In this document: positions 35,013-42,547 of the stretch, in pieces
Numbering within the stretch: position 1 is the first letter of the stretch
How the letters are laid out: the number at the start of each line of letters is the position of its first letter
NCBI RefSeq assembly: GCF_014650995.1
Contig: NZ_BMWA01000011.1
Location: 248,001-312,000, forward strand
DNA from: Streptomyces viridiviolaceus
GTDB lineage: Bacteria; Actinomycetota; Actinomycetes; Streptomycetales; Streptomycetaceae
Direction: 5' to 3'
Length of the DNA: 64,000 nucleotides
The notes under the pieces: model-generated
Told to the model about the DNA's origin: nothing
The model's input: only the letters and a program-made list of their open reading frames with translations
Databases searched by the model: none
Translations under genes and position numbers: made by a program

Positions 35013-35659
35013 AGCTTCTCCTCCGAGGCCTGGACGTACACCGTGCCGTTGCCGCTGAGCTCCAGCTGGAAGGCCTCGCCGGAACCGCGGCCCACCATGT
35101 CCCGCCAGCCCAGCGCCGTGGACAGCCTGTTGCGGACGTCGCCGTGGTGGGCGACGTAGGCCTGCGGGTCGACGTGCACCGGTCGCTGAGCGGTGATGGG
35201 GACCTCGAACACGCCGCCGTGCGCCATCACCGCCACCGCGCCGTGGCCGCTGAGCGAGGTGGTGAAGAGTCCCTGCCCGCTCACCTGGCCGCGCACCATG
35301 CCCATGACCCCGCCCTGCGCGCCCAGGAACACCGTGGCCTGCCGCAGTGTGCCCTCGAAGGCGAGGAGCCGGTCCGCCTCGACGTACAGGGTGTCGCCGG
35401 AGAGGTTGATCACCTGCACGTGGTGGCCGCCGTGCCCGAACAGGACCGTGCCGCTGCCCTCGACGGTCATCAGCGGTGTGTCCTCGTTCGCGACCCGGCG
35501 GCCGATCATCGACATGACCCCGCCCTGGCCGCCGGTCAGGTTGGGGGTGAAGGACACCTCGCCCCGGTAGGCGAGCATCGCGCCGCGCTGGCTGAACAGC
35601 CGCTGCCCGGGCGCCACGGTCGCCTCGATCATCTTGGAGTTGAGCTCGCGGAAGGCCAT
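35009..35659 (-). CDS. AIM24-family protein, second gene of a triplet
   Basis: The 216-residue beta-rich protein repeats the AIM24 pattern: RLFSQRGAMLAYRGEVSFTP, GSGTVLFGHGGHHVQVINL and GQGLFTTSLSGHGAVAVMAHGG. It contains VHVDPQAYVAHHGDVRNRLST near the C-terminus, also seen in the first gene. It lacks a signal peptide and TM helix. It is coupled to both neighbours: 1 nt gap upstream and a 4-nt overlap downstream. Confidence 0.87.
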   Translation of the reverse strand: MAFRELNSKMIEATVAPGQRLFSQRGAMLAYRGEVSFTPNLTGGQGGVMSMIGRRVANEDTPLMTVEGSGTVLFGHGGHHVQVINLSGDTLYVEADRLLAFEGTLRQATVFLGAQGGVMGMVRGQVSGQGLFTTSLSGHGAVAVMAHGGVFEVPITAQRPVHVDPQAYVAHHGDVRNRLSTALGWRDMVGRGSGEAFQLELSGNGTVYVQASEEKL

Positions 35660-35660
35660 G

Positions 35661-36299
35661 TCAGACGTCCCCCGCGATCGTGTTCCGTTCGCTCGGCTGC
35701 ACGTACACCAGCCCGTCCCCCTCGAACCGGATCTGGAACGCCTCCCCGCCGCCCTCCCCGTACAGCGTGCGGAAGGTCACGCCGGACTGGAAGGACTGCC
35801 GCAGGTTCCCCTGGTGCGCGACGTACGCCCCCGGGTCGACGGTCAGCGGGTACTGGGCGCTGACCCGCAGCACCACCGCCGGACCGTCCGACATGATCGC
35901 CGCCTGTCCGTGCCCTTCCAGGGTGGTGGTGAACAGCCCGTTGCCCTGGGCGGCACCGCGCGCCCCCGTGAAGGTGGTGCCCGTCCGCAGCCCGGCGTCG
36001 GCCGCCAGGAAGTTGCTCGACTCGACGTACAGCTTGTCCCCCTGGAGAGTCACGAGGTTGATCTCCGAGGCCCGGTCCGCGAACCAGCAGGTTCCGTGCC
36101 CCTTCACCTCCATCACGGTCATCTGCTCACCGGTGAGCCGCCGGGTCACCATGCCCCGGATGCCCTCACCGCCGCCGCTCAGCTTCTTGAAGGCCATCTC
36201 CCCGTCGTACGCGACCATCGAGCCGTTCTTCGCCTTCACGGCGTCTCCGGTCATGTCGACGGCGAGCACCTTGCTGCCCTGAAGTCGGAACATCGCCAC
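35661..36299 (-). CDS. AIM24-family protein, first gene of a triplet
   Basis: The 212-residue paralogue has NGSMVAYDGEMAFKKLSGGG, GHGTCWFADRASEINLVTLQ and GNGLFTTTLEGHGQAAIMSDG, and ends SERNTIAGDV. The first codon is GTG at 36299, chosen because TACCTT lies 7 nt upstream in the leaderless pattern; an ATG 6 nt downstream is the alternative. It heads a three-gene operon. All three lack catalytic motifs. Confidence 0.86.
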   Translation of the reverse strand: MAMFRLQGSKVLAVDMTGDAVKAKNGSMVAYDGEMAFKKLSGGGEGIRGMVTRRLTGEQMTVMEVKGHGTCWFADRASEINLVTLQGDKLYVESSNFLAADAGLRTGTTFTGARGAAQGNGLFTTTLEGHGQAAIMSDGPAVVLRVSAQYPLTVDPGAYVAHQGNLRQSFQSGVTFRTLYGEGGGEAFQIRFEGDGLVYVQPSERNTIAGDV

Positions 36300-36306
36300 A
36301 AATGGG

Positions 36307-36312
36307 AAGGTA
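36307..36312 (-). promoter_or_regulatory. Leaderless-type -10 box of the AIM24 operon
   Basis: TACCTT on the minus strand, 7 nt before the GTG at 36299; TGTCGG lies 17 bp upstream of it as a -35. Confidence 0.5.
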
Positions 36313-36512
36313 GCCGCCCGGTGCGCCCGCCGACAGGGTCCGCGGGCGCAGACACCCCGGGAACGTCCCCTGGGAGCCGCACGTCCCCGACCCCCTCCGC
36401 CGGGCGCGTCGAGGGGTTTGCCACAATGGACGAGCGCTTGTGCGTGCGTTCACAAAGCGTCGGGCCGTCAGATCGCCGGCGTCGCTCCCGTCTCTCCCAC
36501 CGAAGGTGACCC

Positions 36513-36857
36513 GTGGACCTCAAGACCGCCACCGCCCTCCGCCGCCTCCGCCTGGTCTCGGGCCCCGAGGCGATCTCGTTCCTCCTGCTGCTCGTCTGCT
36601 CGGTGCTGAAGCGGACCACGGACTTCAACGCGGTACCGGTCATGGGCATGATCCACGGTGTCCTCTTCGTGCTGTACGTGATCTTCTGGGCCGACGCCTG
36701 GAACCGCGCCAAGTGGCCGCTGAAGACCGCCGCTCTCTACTTCGTCCTCTCGGTCCTGCCGACCGGCGGCTTCTTCGCCGACCGCAGGCTCAAGCGCGAG
36801 GCCGAGGACGCGGTCATCGCCTCCCGCGCCCGCCAGGAAGGGGTCGTGAGCGCATGA
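36513..36857 (+). CDS. DUF3817 membrane protein (copy 1)
   Basis: The 114-residue protein has three hydrophobic segments (about residues 20-35, 44-63, 70-88) and the DUF3817 features GMIHGVLFVLYVIFWADAW and KWPLKTAALYFVLSVLPTGGFF. It starts at GTG with GAAGGTGA upstream and overlaps the next gene by 4 nt (ATGA). A second DUF3817 gene is at 37833; both end in a charged tail (DRRLKRE / ERKVSQE). Function unknown. Confidence 0.85.
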   Translation: MDLKTATALRRLRLVSGPEAISFLLLLVCSVLKRTTDFNAVPVMGMIHGVLFVLYVIFWADAWNRAKWPLKTAALYFVLSVLPTGGFFADRRLKREAEDAVIASRARQEGVVSA

Positions 36858-37147
36858 TCGTCGCCTTCTCCGTGACCCCCCTGGGCGTCGGCGAGGACGT
36901 CGGGGAGTACGTGGCCGACGCGGTCCGGGTGGTCCGCGAGTCCGGCCTGCCCAACCGCACCGACGCGATGTTCACGTCCGTCGAGGGCGAGTGGGACGAG
37001 GTCATGGACGTCGTCAGGCGGGCCGTCGCCGCGGTCGAGGCGCGGGCGCCGCGGGTGTCCCTGGTCCTCAAGGCGGACATCCGTCCCGGCGTGACGGACG
37101 GCCTCACGTCCAAGGTCGAGACGGTGGAACGGCACCTGTCCGAGTAG
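36854..37147 (+). CDS. MTH1187/YqgV-family thiamine-binding protein
   Basis: The 97-residue protein begins MIVAFSVTPLGVGEDVGEYV and has VRVVRESGLPNRTDAMFTSVEGEWDEVMDVV, the hallmark of the MTH1187/YkoF-like family that binds thiamine. Coupled to the DUF3817 gene by a 4-nt overlap, suggesting a shared role near the membrane. No riboswitch is visible upstream. Confidence 0.82.
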   Translation: MIVAFSVTPLGVGEDVGEYVADAVRVVRESGLPNRTDAMFTSVEGEWDEVMDVVRRAVAAVEARAPRVSLVLKADIRPGVTDGLTSKVETVERHLSE

Positions 37148-37218
37148 TCCGCCGCCGGCTCGTCCGCGGTTCCCGGGCCGAGTTGCGCGGGGACCGCGGA
37201 CCGAAGGGCGAGACGGGG

Positions 37219-37247
37219 CTGACTGCCATATGACCGGCCGGTAAGGT
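37219..37247 (+). promoter_or_regulatory. Promoter of the MarR gene, leaderless type
   Basis: -35 CTGACT (37219-37224), 17 bp, -10 TAAGGT (37242-37247), then 8 nt to the GTG at 37256. No Shine-Dalgarno sequence. A good promoter by eye. Confidence 0.6.
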
Positions 37248-37255
37248 CTGGTGCC

Positions 37256-37765
37256 GTGCCCAAGCCCCTCAGTCTCTCCTTCGATCCCATCGCCCGCGCC
37301 GACGAACACTGGAAGCAGCGGTGGGGAGGCGTGCCCTCCATGGCGGCCATCACCTCGATCATGCGGGCGCACCAGATCCTGCTGGCCGAGGTCGACGCGG
37401 TGGTCAAGCCGTACGGGCTGACGTTCGCGCGGTACGAGGCGCTGGTGCTGCTCACCTTCTCCAAGTCGGGCGAGCTTCCGATGTCCAAGATCGGTGAGCG
37501 GCTCATGGTGCACCCGACGTCCGTCACGAACACCGTCGACCGGCTGGTGAAGTCCGGTCTCGTCTCGCGGCGCCCCAACCCCAACGACGGGCGCGGCACG
37601 CTCGCCACCATCACCGACAAGGGCCGTGAGGTGGTCGAGGAGGCCACCCGGGACCTGATGGCGATGGACTTCGGCCTCGGTGTGTACGACGCCGAGGAGT
37701 GCGGCGAGATCTTCGCGATGCTCAGGCCGCTGCGGGTGGCCGCGGGGGACTTCACGGAGGGGTGA
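37256..37765 (+). CDS. MarR-family transcriptional regulator
   Basis: The 169-residue regulator has a winged helix at about residues 55-115 (LPMSKIGERLMVHPTSVTNTVDRLVKSGLVSRRPNPNDGRGTLATIT), the DxR-G wing of MarR proteins. The N-terminus MPKPLSLSFDPIARADEHW is conserved-looking. Start GTG at 37256 is set by its promoter. It sits between two DUF3817 genes, which could be targets; no operator repeat was evident. Confidence 0.88.
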   Translation: MPKPLSLSFDPIARADEHWKQRWGGVPSMAAITSIMRAHQILLAEVDAVVKPYGLTFARYEALVLLTFSKSGELPMSKIGERLMVHPTSVTNTVDRLVKSGLVSRRPNPNDGRGTLATITDKGREVVEEATRDLMAMDFGLGVYDAEECGEIFAMLRPLRVAAGDFTEG

Positions 37766-37819
37766 CGGGGGCGGCGCGCCGTCGGCCAACCCGCCGGAAG
37801 ATCACGCGAAACGGGTCGT

Positions 37820-37825
37820 TACGCT
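37820..37825 (+). promoter_or_regulatory. Leaderless-type -10 box of the second DUF3817 gene
   Basis: TACGCT followed by 7 nt and the ATG at 37833. No ribosome site. Confidence 0.5.
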
Positions 37826-37832
37826 CGTACGC

Positions 37833-38171
37833 ATGAAAAAGAGCGTGCTGACCCGCTACCGGGTCATGGCGTACGTCACCGGCGTGCTGCTGATCCTGCT
37901 GTGCCTCGGCATGATCGGCAAGTATCTGCTCGACATGAACGGTGCGGACGACTTCACCCGCGTCGTGAGCATCGCGCACGGCTGGCTCTACGTCATCTAC
38001 CTCGTCTTCGCCTTCGACCTGGGTGCCAAGGCGAAGTGGCCGGTCAAGAAACAGCTCTGGGTGCTCATCGCCGGGACGATCCCGACGGCCGCGTTCTTCG
38101 TGGAGCGCAAGGTCAGCCAGGAGCTGGAGGCCAAGGTGGCGCAGGACGCGCCCGCGGTCGCCAAGGCCTAG
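37833..38171 (+). CDS. DUF3817 membrane protein (copy 2)
   Basis: The 112-residue paralogue of the protein at 36513 has MKKSVLTRYRVMAYVTGVLL, then AHGWLYVIYLVFAFDLGAK and KWPVKKQLWVLIAGTIPTAAFF. Three TM segments are likely. The frame is open upstream to 37680, but the ATG at 37833 matches the leaderless -10 and the family start. A hairpin terminator follows. Confidence 0.85.
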   Translation: MKKSVLTRYRVMAYVTGVLLILLCLGMIGKYLLDMNGADDFTRVVSIAHGWLYVIYLVFAFDLGAKAKWPVKKQLWVLIAGTIPTAAFFVERKVSQELEAKVAQDAPAVAKA

Positions 38172-38186
38172 TGTCTGTGTGATCCG

Positions 38187-38214
38187 ACCGCCGTGCGGAC
38201 ACCCGTACGGCGGT
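38187..38214 (+). terminator. Terminator after the second DUF3817 gene
   Basis: ACCGCCGT (38187-38194) pairs with 38207-38214 and is followed by TTT. Short inner pairing continues the stem. Confidence 0.55.
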
Positions 38215-38226
38215 TTCCCATCGACA

Positions 38227-38248
38227 TTTACTTGGACGTCCTAGTAAA
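38227..38248 (+). promoter_or_regulatory. 22-bp operator palindrome before icmA
   Basis: Arms TTTACTnGGAC / GTCCnAGTAAA are perfect except one mismatched pair, centred on ACGT. It ends 9 bp before the icmA ATG, so a bound repressor would block transcription or initiation. The regulator is not identified; the nearby TetR gene has a different palindrome. Confidence 0.7.
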
Positions 38249-38257
38249 TTCGAGGGT

Positions 38258-39958
38258 ATGGACGCTGACGCCATAGAGGAGGGCCGCCGTCGCTGGCAGG
38301 CCCGGTACGACGCCGCGCGCAAGCGCGACGCAGACTTCACCACGCTCTCCGGCGACCCCGTGGAGCCGGTGTACGGGCCCCGGCCCGGCGACGAGTACGA
38401 GGGCTTCGAGCGGATCGGCTGGCCGGGGGAGTACCCCTTCACCCGCGGCCTGTATCCGACCGGCTACCGGGGGCGTACGTGGACCATCCGGCAGTTCGCC
38501 GGGTTCGGCAACGCCGAGCAGACCAACGAGCGCTACAAGATGATCCTCCGCAACGGCGGAGGCGGGCTCTCCGTCGCCTTCGACATGCCGACGCTGATGG
38601 GCCGCGACTCCGACGACCCGCGCTCGCTGGGCGAGGTCGGGCACTGCGGCGTGGCCATCGACTCGGCCGCCGACATGGAGGTTCTGTTCAAGGACATCCC
38701 GCTCGGGGACGTGACGACCTCCATGACGATCAGCGGGCCGGCCGTGCCCGTGTTCTGCATGTACCTCGTCGCCGCCGAGCGGCAGGGCGTCGACCACTCC
38801 GTGCTGAACGGCACCCTCCAGACGGACATCTTCAAGGAGTACATCGCCCAGAAGGAGTGGCTCTTCCAGCCCGAGCCGCACCTGCGTCTGATCGGCGACC
38901 TGATGGAGTACTGCGCGGCCGGCATCCCCGCCTACAAGCCGTTGTCGGTCTCCGGCTACCACATCCGCGAGGCCGGGGCCACGGCCGCGCAGGAGCTGGC
39001 GTACACGCTGGCGGACGGCTTCGGGTACGTGGAACTGGGCCTCTCGCGCGGACTGGACGTCGACGTCTTCGCCCCCGGCCTGTCGTTCTTCTTCGACGCG
39101 CACGTCGACTTCTTCGAGGAGATCGCCAAGTTCCGCGCGGCCCGGCGCATCTGGGCCCGCTGGATGCGGGACGTCTACGGTGCGAAGAGCGAGAAGGCGC
39201 AGTGGCTGCGCTTCCACACGCAGACCGCCGGTGTCTCGCTCACCGCCCAGCAGCCGTACAACAACGTCGTCCGTACGGCCGTGGAGGCGCTGGCGGCCGT
39301 GCTCGGCGGCACCAACTCCCTGCACACCAATGCGCTCGACGAGACCCTGGCCCTGCCCAGCGAGCAGGCCGCCGAGATCGCCCTGCGCACCCAGCAGGTC
39401 CTGATGGAGGAGACGGGCGTCGCCAACGTCGCCGACCCGCTCGGCGGTTCCTGGTTCGTCGAGCAGCTGACGGACCGGATCGAGGCCGACGCGGAGAAGA
39501 TCTTCGACCAGATCAAGGAGCGCGGCCTGCGCGCCCACCCCGACGGGCAGCACCCCATCGGGCCGATCACCTCCGGCATCCTGCGCGGCATAGAGGACGG
39601 CTGGTTCACCGGCGAGATCGCCGAGTCCGCCTTCCGGTACCAGCAGGCACTGGAGAAGGGCGACAAGAAGGTCGTCGGCGTCAACGTCCACACCGGGTCC
39701 GTCACCGGAGACCTGGAGATCCTGCGCGTCAGCCACGAGGTGGAGCGCGAGCAGGTGCGGGTGCTGGGCGAGCGCAGGGCGGCCCGGGACGACGCGGCCG
39801 TGCGGACGGCGCTCGACGGCATGCTCGCCGCGGCCCGTTCCGGCGGCAACATGATCGAGCCGATGCTGGACGCGGTACGCGCCGAGGCGACGCTCGGGGA
39901 GATCTGCGGGGTGCTGCGGGACGAGTGGGGGGTGTACACGGAGCCGGCCGGGTTCTAG
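38258..39958 (+). CDS. icmA: Isobutyryl-CoA mutase large subunit
   Basis: The 566-residue subunit catalyses the B12-dependent interconversion of isobutyryl-CoA and n-butyryl-CoA with IcmB, whose gene is not in the window. The barrel domain is typical of methylmalonyl-CoA mutases (RQFAGFGNAEQTNERYK, YHIREAGATAAQELAYTLADG). Phe80 and Gln198 are the residues reported to separate ICM from methylmalonyl-CoA mutase, and length is that of IcmA. The C-terminal cobalamin-binding domain is absent, as expected. GAGGG is 2 nt from the ATG, so initiation may be weak or leaderless. Confidence 0.93.
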   Translation: MDADAIEEGRRRWQARYDAARKRDADFTTLSGDPVEPVYGPRPGDEYEGFERIGWPGEYPFTRGLYPTGYRGRTWTIRQFAGFGNAEQTNERYKMILRNGGGGLSVAFDMPTLMGRDSDDPRSLGEVGHCGVAIDSAADMEVLFKDIPLGDVTTSMTISGPAVPVFCMYLVAAERQGVDHSVLNGTLQTDIFKEYIAQKEWLFQPEPHLRLIGDLMEYCAAGIPAYKPLSVSGYHIREAGATAAQELAYTLADGFGYVELGLSRGLDVDVFAPGLSFFFDAHVDFFEEIAKFRAARRIWARWMRDVYGAKSEKAQWLRFHTQTAGVSLTAQQPYNNVVRTAVEALAAVLGGTNSLHTNALDETLALPSEQAAEIALRTQQVLMEETGVANVADPLGGSWFVEQLTDRIEADAEKIFDQIKERGLRAHPDGQHPIGPITSGILRGIEDGWFTGEIAESAFRYQQALEKGDKKVVGVNVHTGSVTGDLEILRVSHEVEREQVRVLGERRAARDDAAVRTALDGMLAAARSGGNMIEPMLDAVRAEATLGEICGVLRDEWGVYTEPAGF

Positions 39959-39982
39959 GCGCCGGTGGCCGGCGCGGGCGTC

Positions 39983-40005
39983 CCCAGGGGGCTCCGCCCC
40001 CTGGG
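39983..40005. terminator. Bidirectional terminator, GGGGGCTCCGCCCCC type
   Basis: CCCAGGGGGC (39983-39992) pairs with 39996-40005, loop TCC. It separates the convergent icmA and TetR genes. This sequence is a common Streptomyces terminator. Confidence 0.75.
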
Positions 40006-40013
40006 ATCCCGCC

Positions 40014-40655
40014 CTACGCCCACTCGCCACCCGTCTCGGCCGGCTGGGAGGCGAGGCCGTACAGCAACACCCGGGTGAAGCCCCGCACCCACTCCTCGTC
40101 GGCCGGCTCCGCGCTGACCAGGGTGCGGTGCACCACCGCGCCCGCCACCACGTCGAAGATGAGGTCCGCGATGCGCGCGGCCTCGGCGGGGCCGGCCTCC
40201 GGGGGCAGCTCGCCGCGCGCCTGGGCGCGGGCCCTGCCCTCCAGCACCAGGCGCTTCTGCCGGTCGACGATGGAGGTGCGGATGCGTTCGCGCAGGGCGT
40301 CGTCACGGGTGGACTCGGCGACGACCGCCATCAGGCCGCTCTTGGCCTCCGGGCGGGCCAGGATCGCCGCGAACTGCAGGACGACACCCTCGATGTCGGC
40401 GGCCAGACTGCCGCGGTCGGGGAGCCGCAGGGCGTCGAAGAGCTCGGCGACCGCGTCGACTACCAGCTCGTTCTTGCCGGCCCAACGGCGGTAGAGGGTC
40501 GTCTTGGCGACCCCGGCGCGCATCGCGACGTCCCCGAGGGTGAGCTTCGACCAGCCCAGGTCGACCAGGGCCGCCCGCGTCGCGGCCAGGATCGCGGTGT
40601 CCGCCGCGGCGCTGCGCGGGCGCCCGGCGCGGCCGGCGGGGGTACTGCTCTGCAT
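40014..40655 (-). CDS. TetR-family transcriptional regulator
   Basis: The 213-residue regulator has an N-terminal helix-turn-helix at about residues 20-68 (ATRAALVDLGWSKLTLGDVAMRAGVAKTTLYRRWAGKNELV) and a TetR_C-like ligand domain. It begins MQSSTPAGRAGRPRS. The 23-bp palindrome at 40736-40758 lies about 80 bp upstream, so autoregulation is likely and the divergent YbbN-type gene may also be controlled. It is convergent with icmA; a link to icmA is only positional. Confidence 0.9.
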   Translation of the reverse strand: MQSSTPAGRAGRPRSAAADTAILAATRAALVDLGWSKLTLGDVAMRAGVAKTTLYRRWAGKNELVVDAVAELFDALRLPDRGSLAADIEGVVLQFAAILARPEAKSGLMAVVAESTRDDALRERIRTSIVDRQKRLVLEGRARAQARGELPPEAGPAEAARIADLIFDVVAGAVVHRTLVSAEPADEEWVRGFTRVLLYGLASQPAETGGEWA

Positions 40656-40735
40656 CCCACGACCCTATCCGGCGGTTCCTGTGAGGCCGTGAGGGAGATC
40701 ACCAGGGACCGGTGTTCCCGCGGCTGCCGATGGCA

Positions 40736-40758
40736 TTACGCTACGAGTCGTAGCGAAA
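40736..40758. promoter_or_regulatory. 23-bp palindromic operator upstream of the TetR gene
   Basis: The core CGCTACG-AGT-CGTAGCG (40739-40755) is a perfect 7-bp inverted repeat; including flanking TTA/AAA only one pair mismatches. It lies between the divergent TetR and thioredoxin-like genes. Confidence 0.75.
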
Positions 40759-40896
40759 GCATGCTCACGGGCGTGCCGAGCGACGACCACTGGCGCGGGT
40801 GGGGACCGGCGCCGAGCAGCAGCCGAACGTCACACGGCAGGACGGCCTTTCACACCCTTTTTCACGGACGCGCGGAGTACGGGGGAGGATAGACGC

Positions 40897-41874
40897 ATGC
40901 AGCCACGGAACATGTCCATGAGCGGAGTCGTCGACCTCGCCGCGGTGAAGGCGGCCCAGGAGGCCAAGGCGAAGGCGGAGCAGGCGCGCGCCCAGGCCGC
41001 CAGGGAAGGCGGCGGCGGAGCCGTCTCTCCCGCCGATCTCGTCATCGACGTCGACGAGGCCGGCTTCGAGCAAGAAGTCCTGCAGCGGTCCGCCGAGGTC
41101 CCGGTCGTCATCGACTTCTGGGCCGAGTGGTGCGAGCCCTGCAAGCAGTTGAGCCCTGTCCTGGAGCGGCTCGCCGTCGAGTACAACGGGCGTTTCCTCC
41201 TCGCCAAGATCGACGTCGACGCCAACCAGATGCTGATGCAGCAGTTCGGGATCCAGGGCATCCCGGCCGTGTTCGCGGTGGTGGCCGGGCAGGCGCTGCC
41301 GCTCTTCCAGGGTGCAGCCGGTGAGGCGCAGATCCGGCAGACCCTGGACCAGTTGGTGCAGGTCGCCGAGCAGCGCTTCGGTCTGACCGGACTGACCGTC
41401 GACCCCGAGGCGGAGCCGGGTGGCGCCCGGACCGCCGCCCCCGAACGTCCGGCCGGGCCGCACGACGCGGCGCTGGAGGCCGCCGTGCAGGCGCTGGACG
41501 CGGGTGATCTGGCCGGGGCGGTCCAGGCGTACAAGAACGTACTGAGCGACGACCCGGGGAACACGGAGGCCAAACTCGGCCTCGCCCAGGCCGAGTTGCT
41601 CCAGCGGGTGCAGAACGCCGACCCGCAGCGGGTCCGTCAGGAGGCCGCCGACAAGCCGGCCGACGCGCAGGCGCAGATCGCCGCCGCCGACCTCGACCTC
41701 GTCGGCGGTCACGTGGAGGACGCCTTCGGGCGCCTCATCGACACGGTGCGCCGCACGGCCGGGGACGAGCGGGACGCCGTCCGGCTGCGGCTGCTGGAGC
41801 TGTTCGAGGTGGTCGGGTCCGACGATCCGCGGGTGACCGCGGCCCGCAGGGCGCTCGCGCGCGCCCTGTTCTGA
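40897..41874 (+). CDS. YbbN-type thioredoxin-TPR co-chaperone
   Basis: The 325-residue protein has a polar Ala/Lys/Glu-rich N-terminus (residues 12-40), a thioredoxin domain with WCEPC (Cys79, Cys82) and the cis-Pro in GIQGIPAVFAV, and a C-terminal TPR-like domain (AVQALDAGDLAGAVQAYKNVL, AEAELLQR), the layout of YbbN/CnoX co-chaperones that hold oxidised proteins. GGGGGAGG precedes the ATG. Confidence 0.9.
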   Translation: MQPRNMSMSGVVDLAAVKAAQEAKAKAEQARAQAAREGGGGAVSPADLVIDVDEAGFEQEVLQRSAEVPVVIDFWAEWCEPCKQLSPVLERLAVEYNGRFLLAKIDVDANQMLMQQFGIQGIPAVFAVVAGQALPLFQGAAGEAQIRQTLDQLVQVAEQRFGLTGLTVDPEAEPGGARTAAPERPAGPHDAALEAAVQALDAGDLAGAVQAYKNVLSDDPGNTEAKLGLAQAELLQRVQNADPQRVRQEAADKPADAQAQIAAADLDLVGGHVEDAFGRLIDTVRRTAGDERDAVRLRLLELFEVVGSDDPRVTAARRALARALF

Positions 41875-42024
41875 TCGGCTTCGGGCCCGGCTCCGGAACG
41901 GATCCGGGCCCGTTTCTCCGGGCGGTCTCCGACCGCTCGGCCGGGTGATGCCCGTGTGAAGCAGTTGCCGACACGACGCCAGTGCGGCCGTGCTTTGCCA
42001 AATCTTGGTAATCGCGGCCGCTGT

Positions 42025-42037
42025 TACTGCGAGTAAG
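42025..42037. promoter_or_regulatory. Palindrome TTACT-GCG-AGTAA
   Basis: Perfect 5-bp arms, 3-nt centre. A second copy is 128 bp downstream. Confidence 0.55.
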
Positions 42038-42152
42038 TCAGAAGCGTCGTTCTGTCGGAGTCTGTCCAGCGATCAATTGTTTTGTTCCCCCTGGGTGAGA
42101 CACCCAGCGTCGCCGTCCGGGGCCGGTCTGTCGTCTCGCGGTTATCCGGCCG

Positions 42153-42166
42153 TTACTAGTGAGTAA
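42153..42166. promoter_or_regulatory. Palindrome TTACT-AGTG-AGTAA
   Basis: Perfect arms with flanking G/C pair (GTTACT...AGTAAC) and a 4-nt centre. Same arms as the site at 42025, suggesting a shared regulator. Confidence 0.55.
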
Positions 42167-42547
42167 CGAACCCCCTTGTGTCAACGGCGAGAATGCACCA
42201 CGATCGGCGACGCTCGGTCCATTCCCGTACCCCGACAGCCAATCGGGCGGCGGGATTTCCTGGGTCCCCACCGAGCAGTGCCGGCGGCAGTGGCGCCGGC
42301 TCTTGGGCAGGGGGGTCTTCACCCACCCGGTGAAGCCTGTCCAGCAGGGTTGTGCGTGATGCGTGTCAGGCGCGACCAGTGGTTGTCGCTCGGGGGTGAT
42401 CGCCGGTGATTCGGGCGCGTTGTGCGCGCCGCCGAGCGCGGCGCTCTCCTTCCCGAGGACGTAGCACTTCTCCCATCCCTGCCCGGCCGAGCCGCCGATC
42501 CGGGGGCGGGCCGAGGCCAGGAGATGTACGTCCGAGAAGGAGGAAAT

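Larger units (their letters stand above)
41875..42547 (+). other. 673-bp gap before the DUF6230 operon: long leader with operators
   Basis: No credible gene is seen; the minus-strand frame across it has no family features. It contains two TTACT/AGTAA palindromes (separate entries), a small CTGGGT-GAGAC-ACCCAG hairpin near 42089-42105, and a relatively AT-rich stretch (CAATTGTTTTGTT, 42074-42086). The remainder before the ribosome site GGAGG (about 42539) is an apparently long 5' leader of over 300 nt without a repeated motif I can name. Confidence 0.55.

Noticed and set aside
36854..37255. Thiamine (TPP) riboswitch near the thiamine-binding gene
   Set aside because: Looked for the conserved CUGAGA and related segments upstream; none was found, and the gene is translationally coupled to its neighbour.
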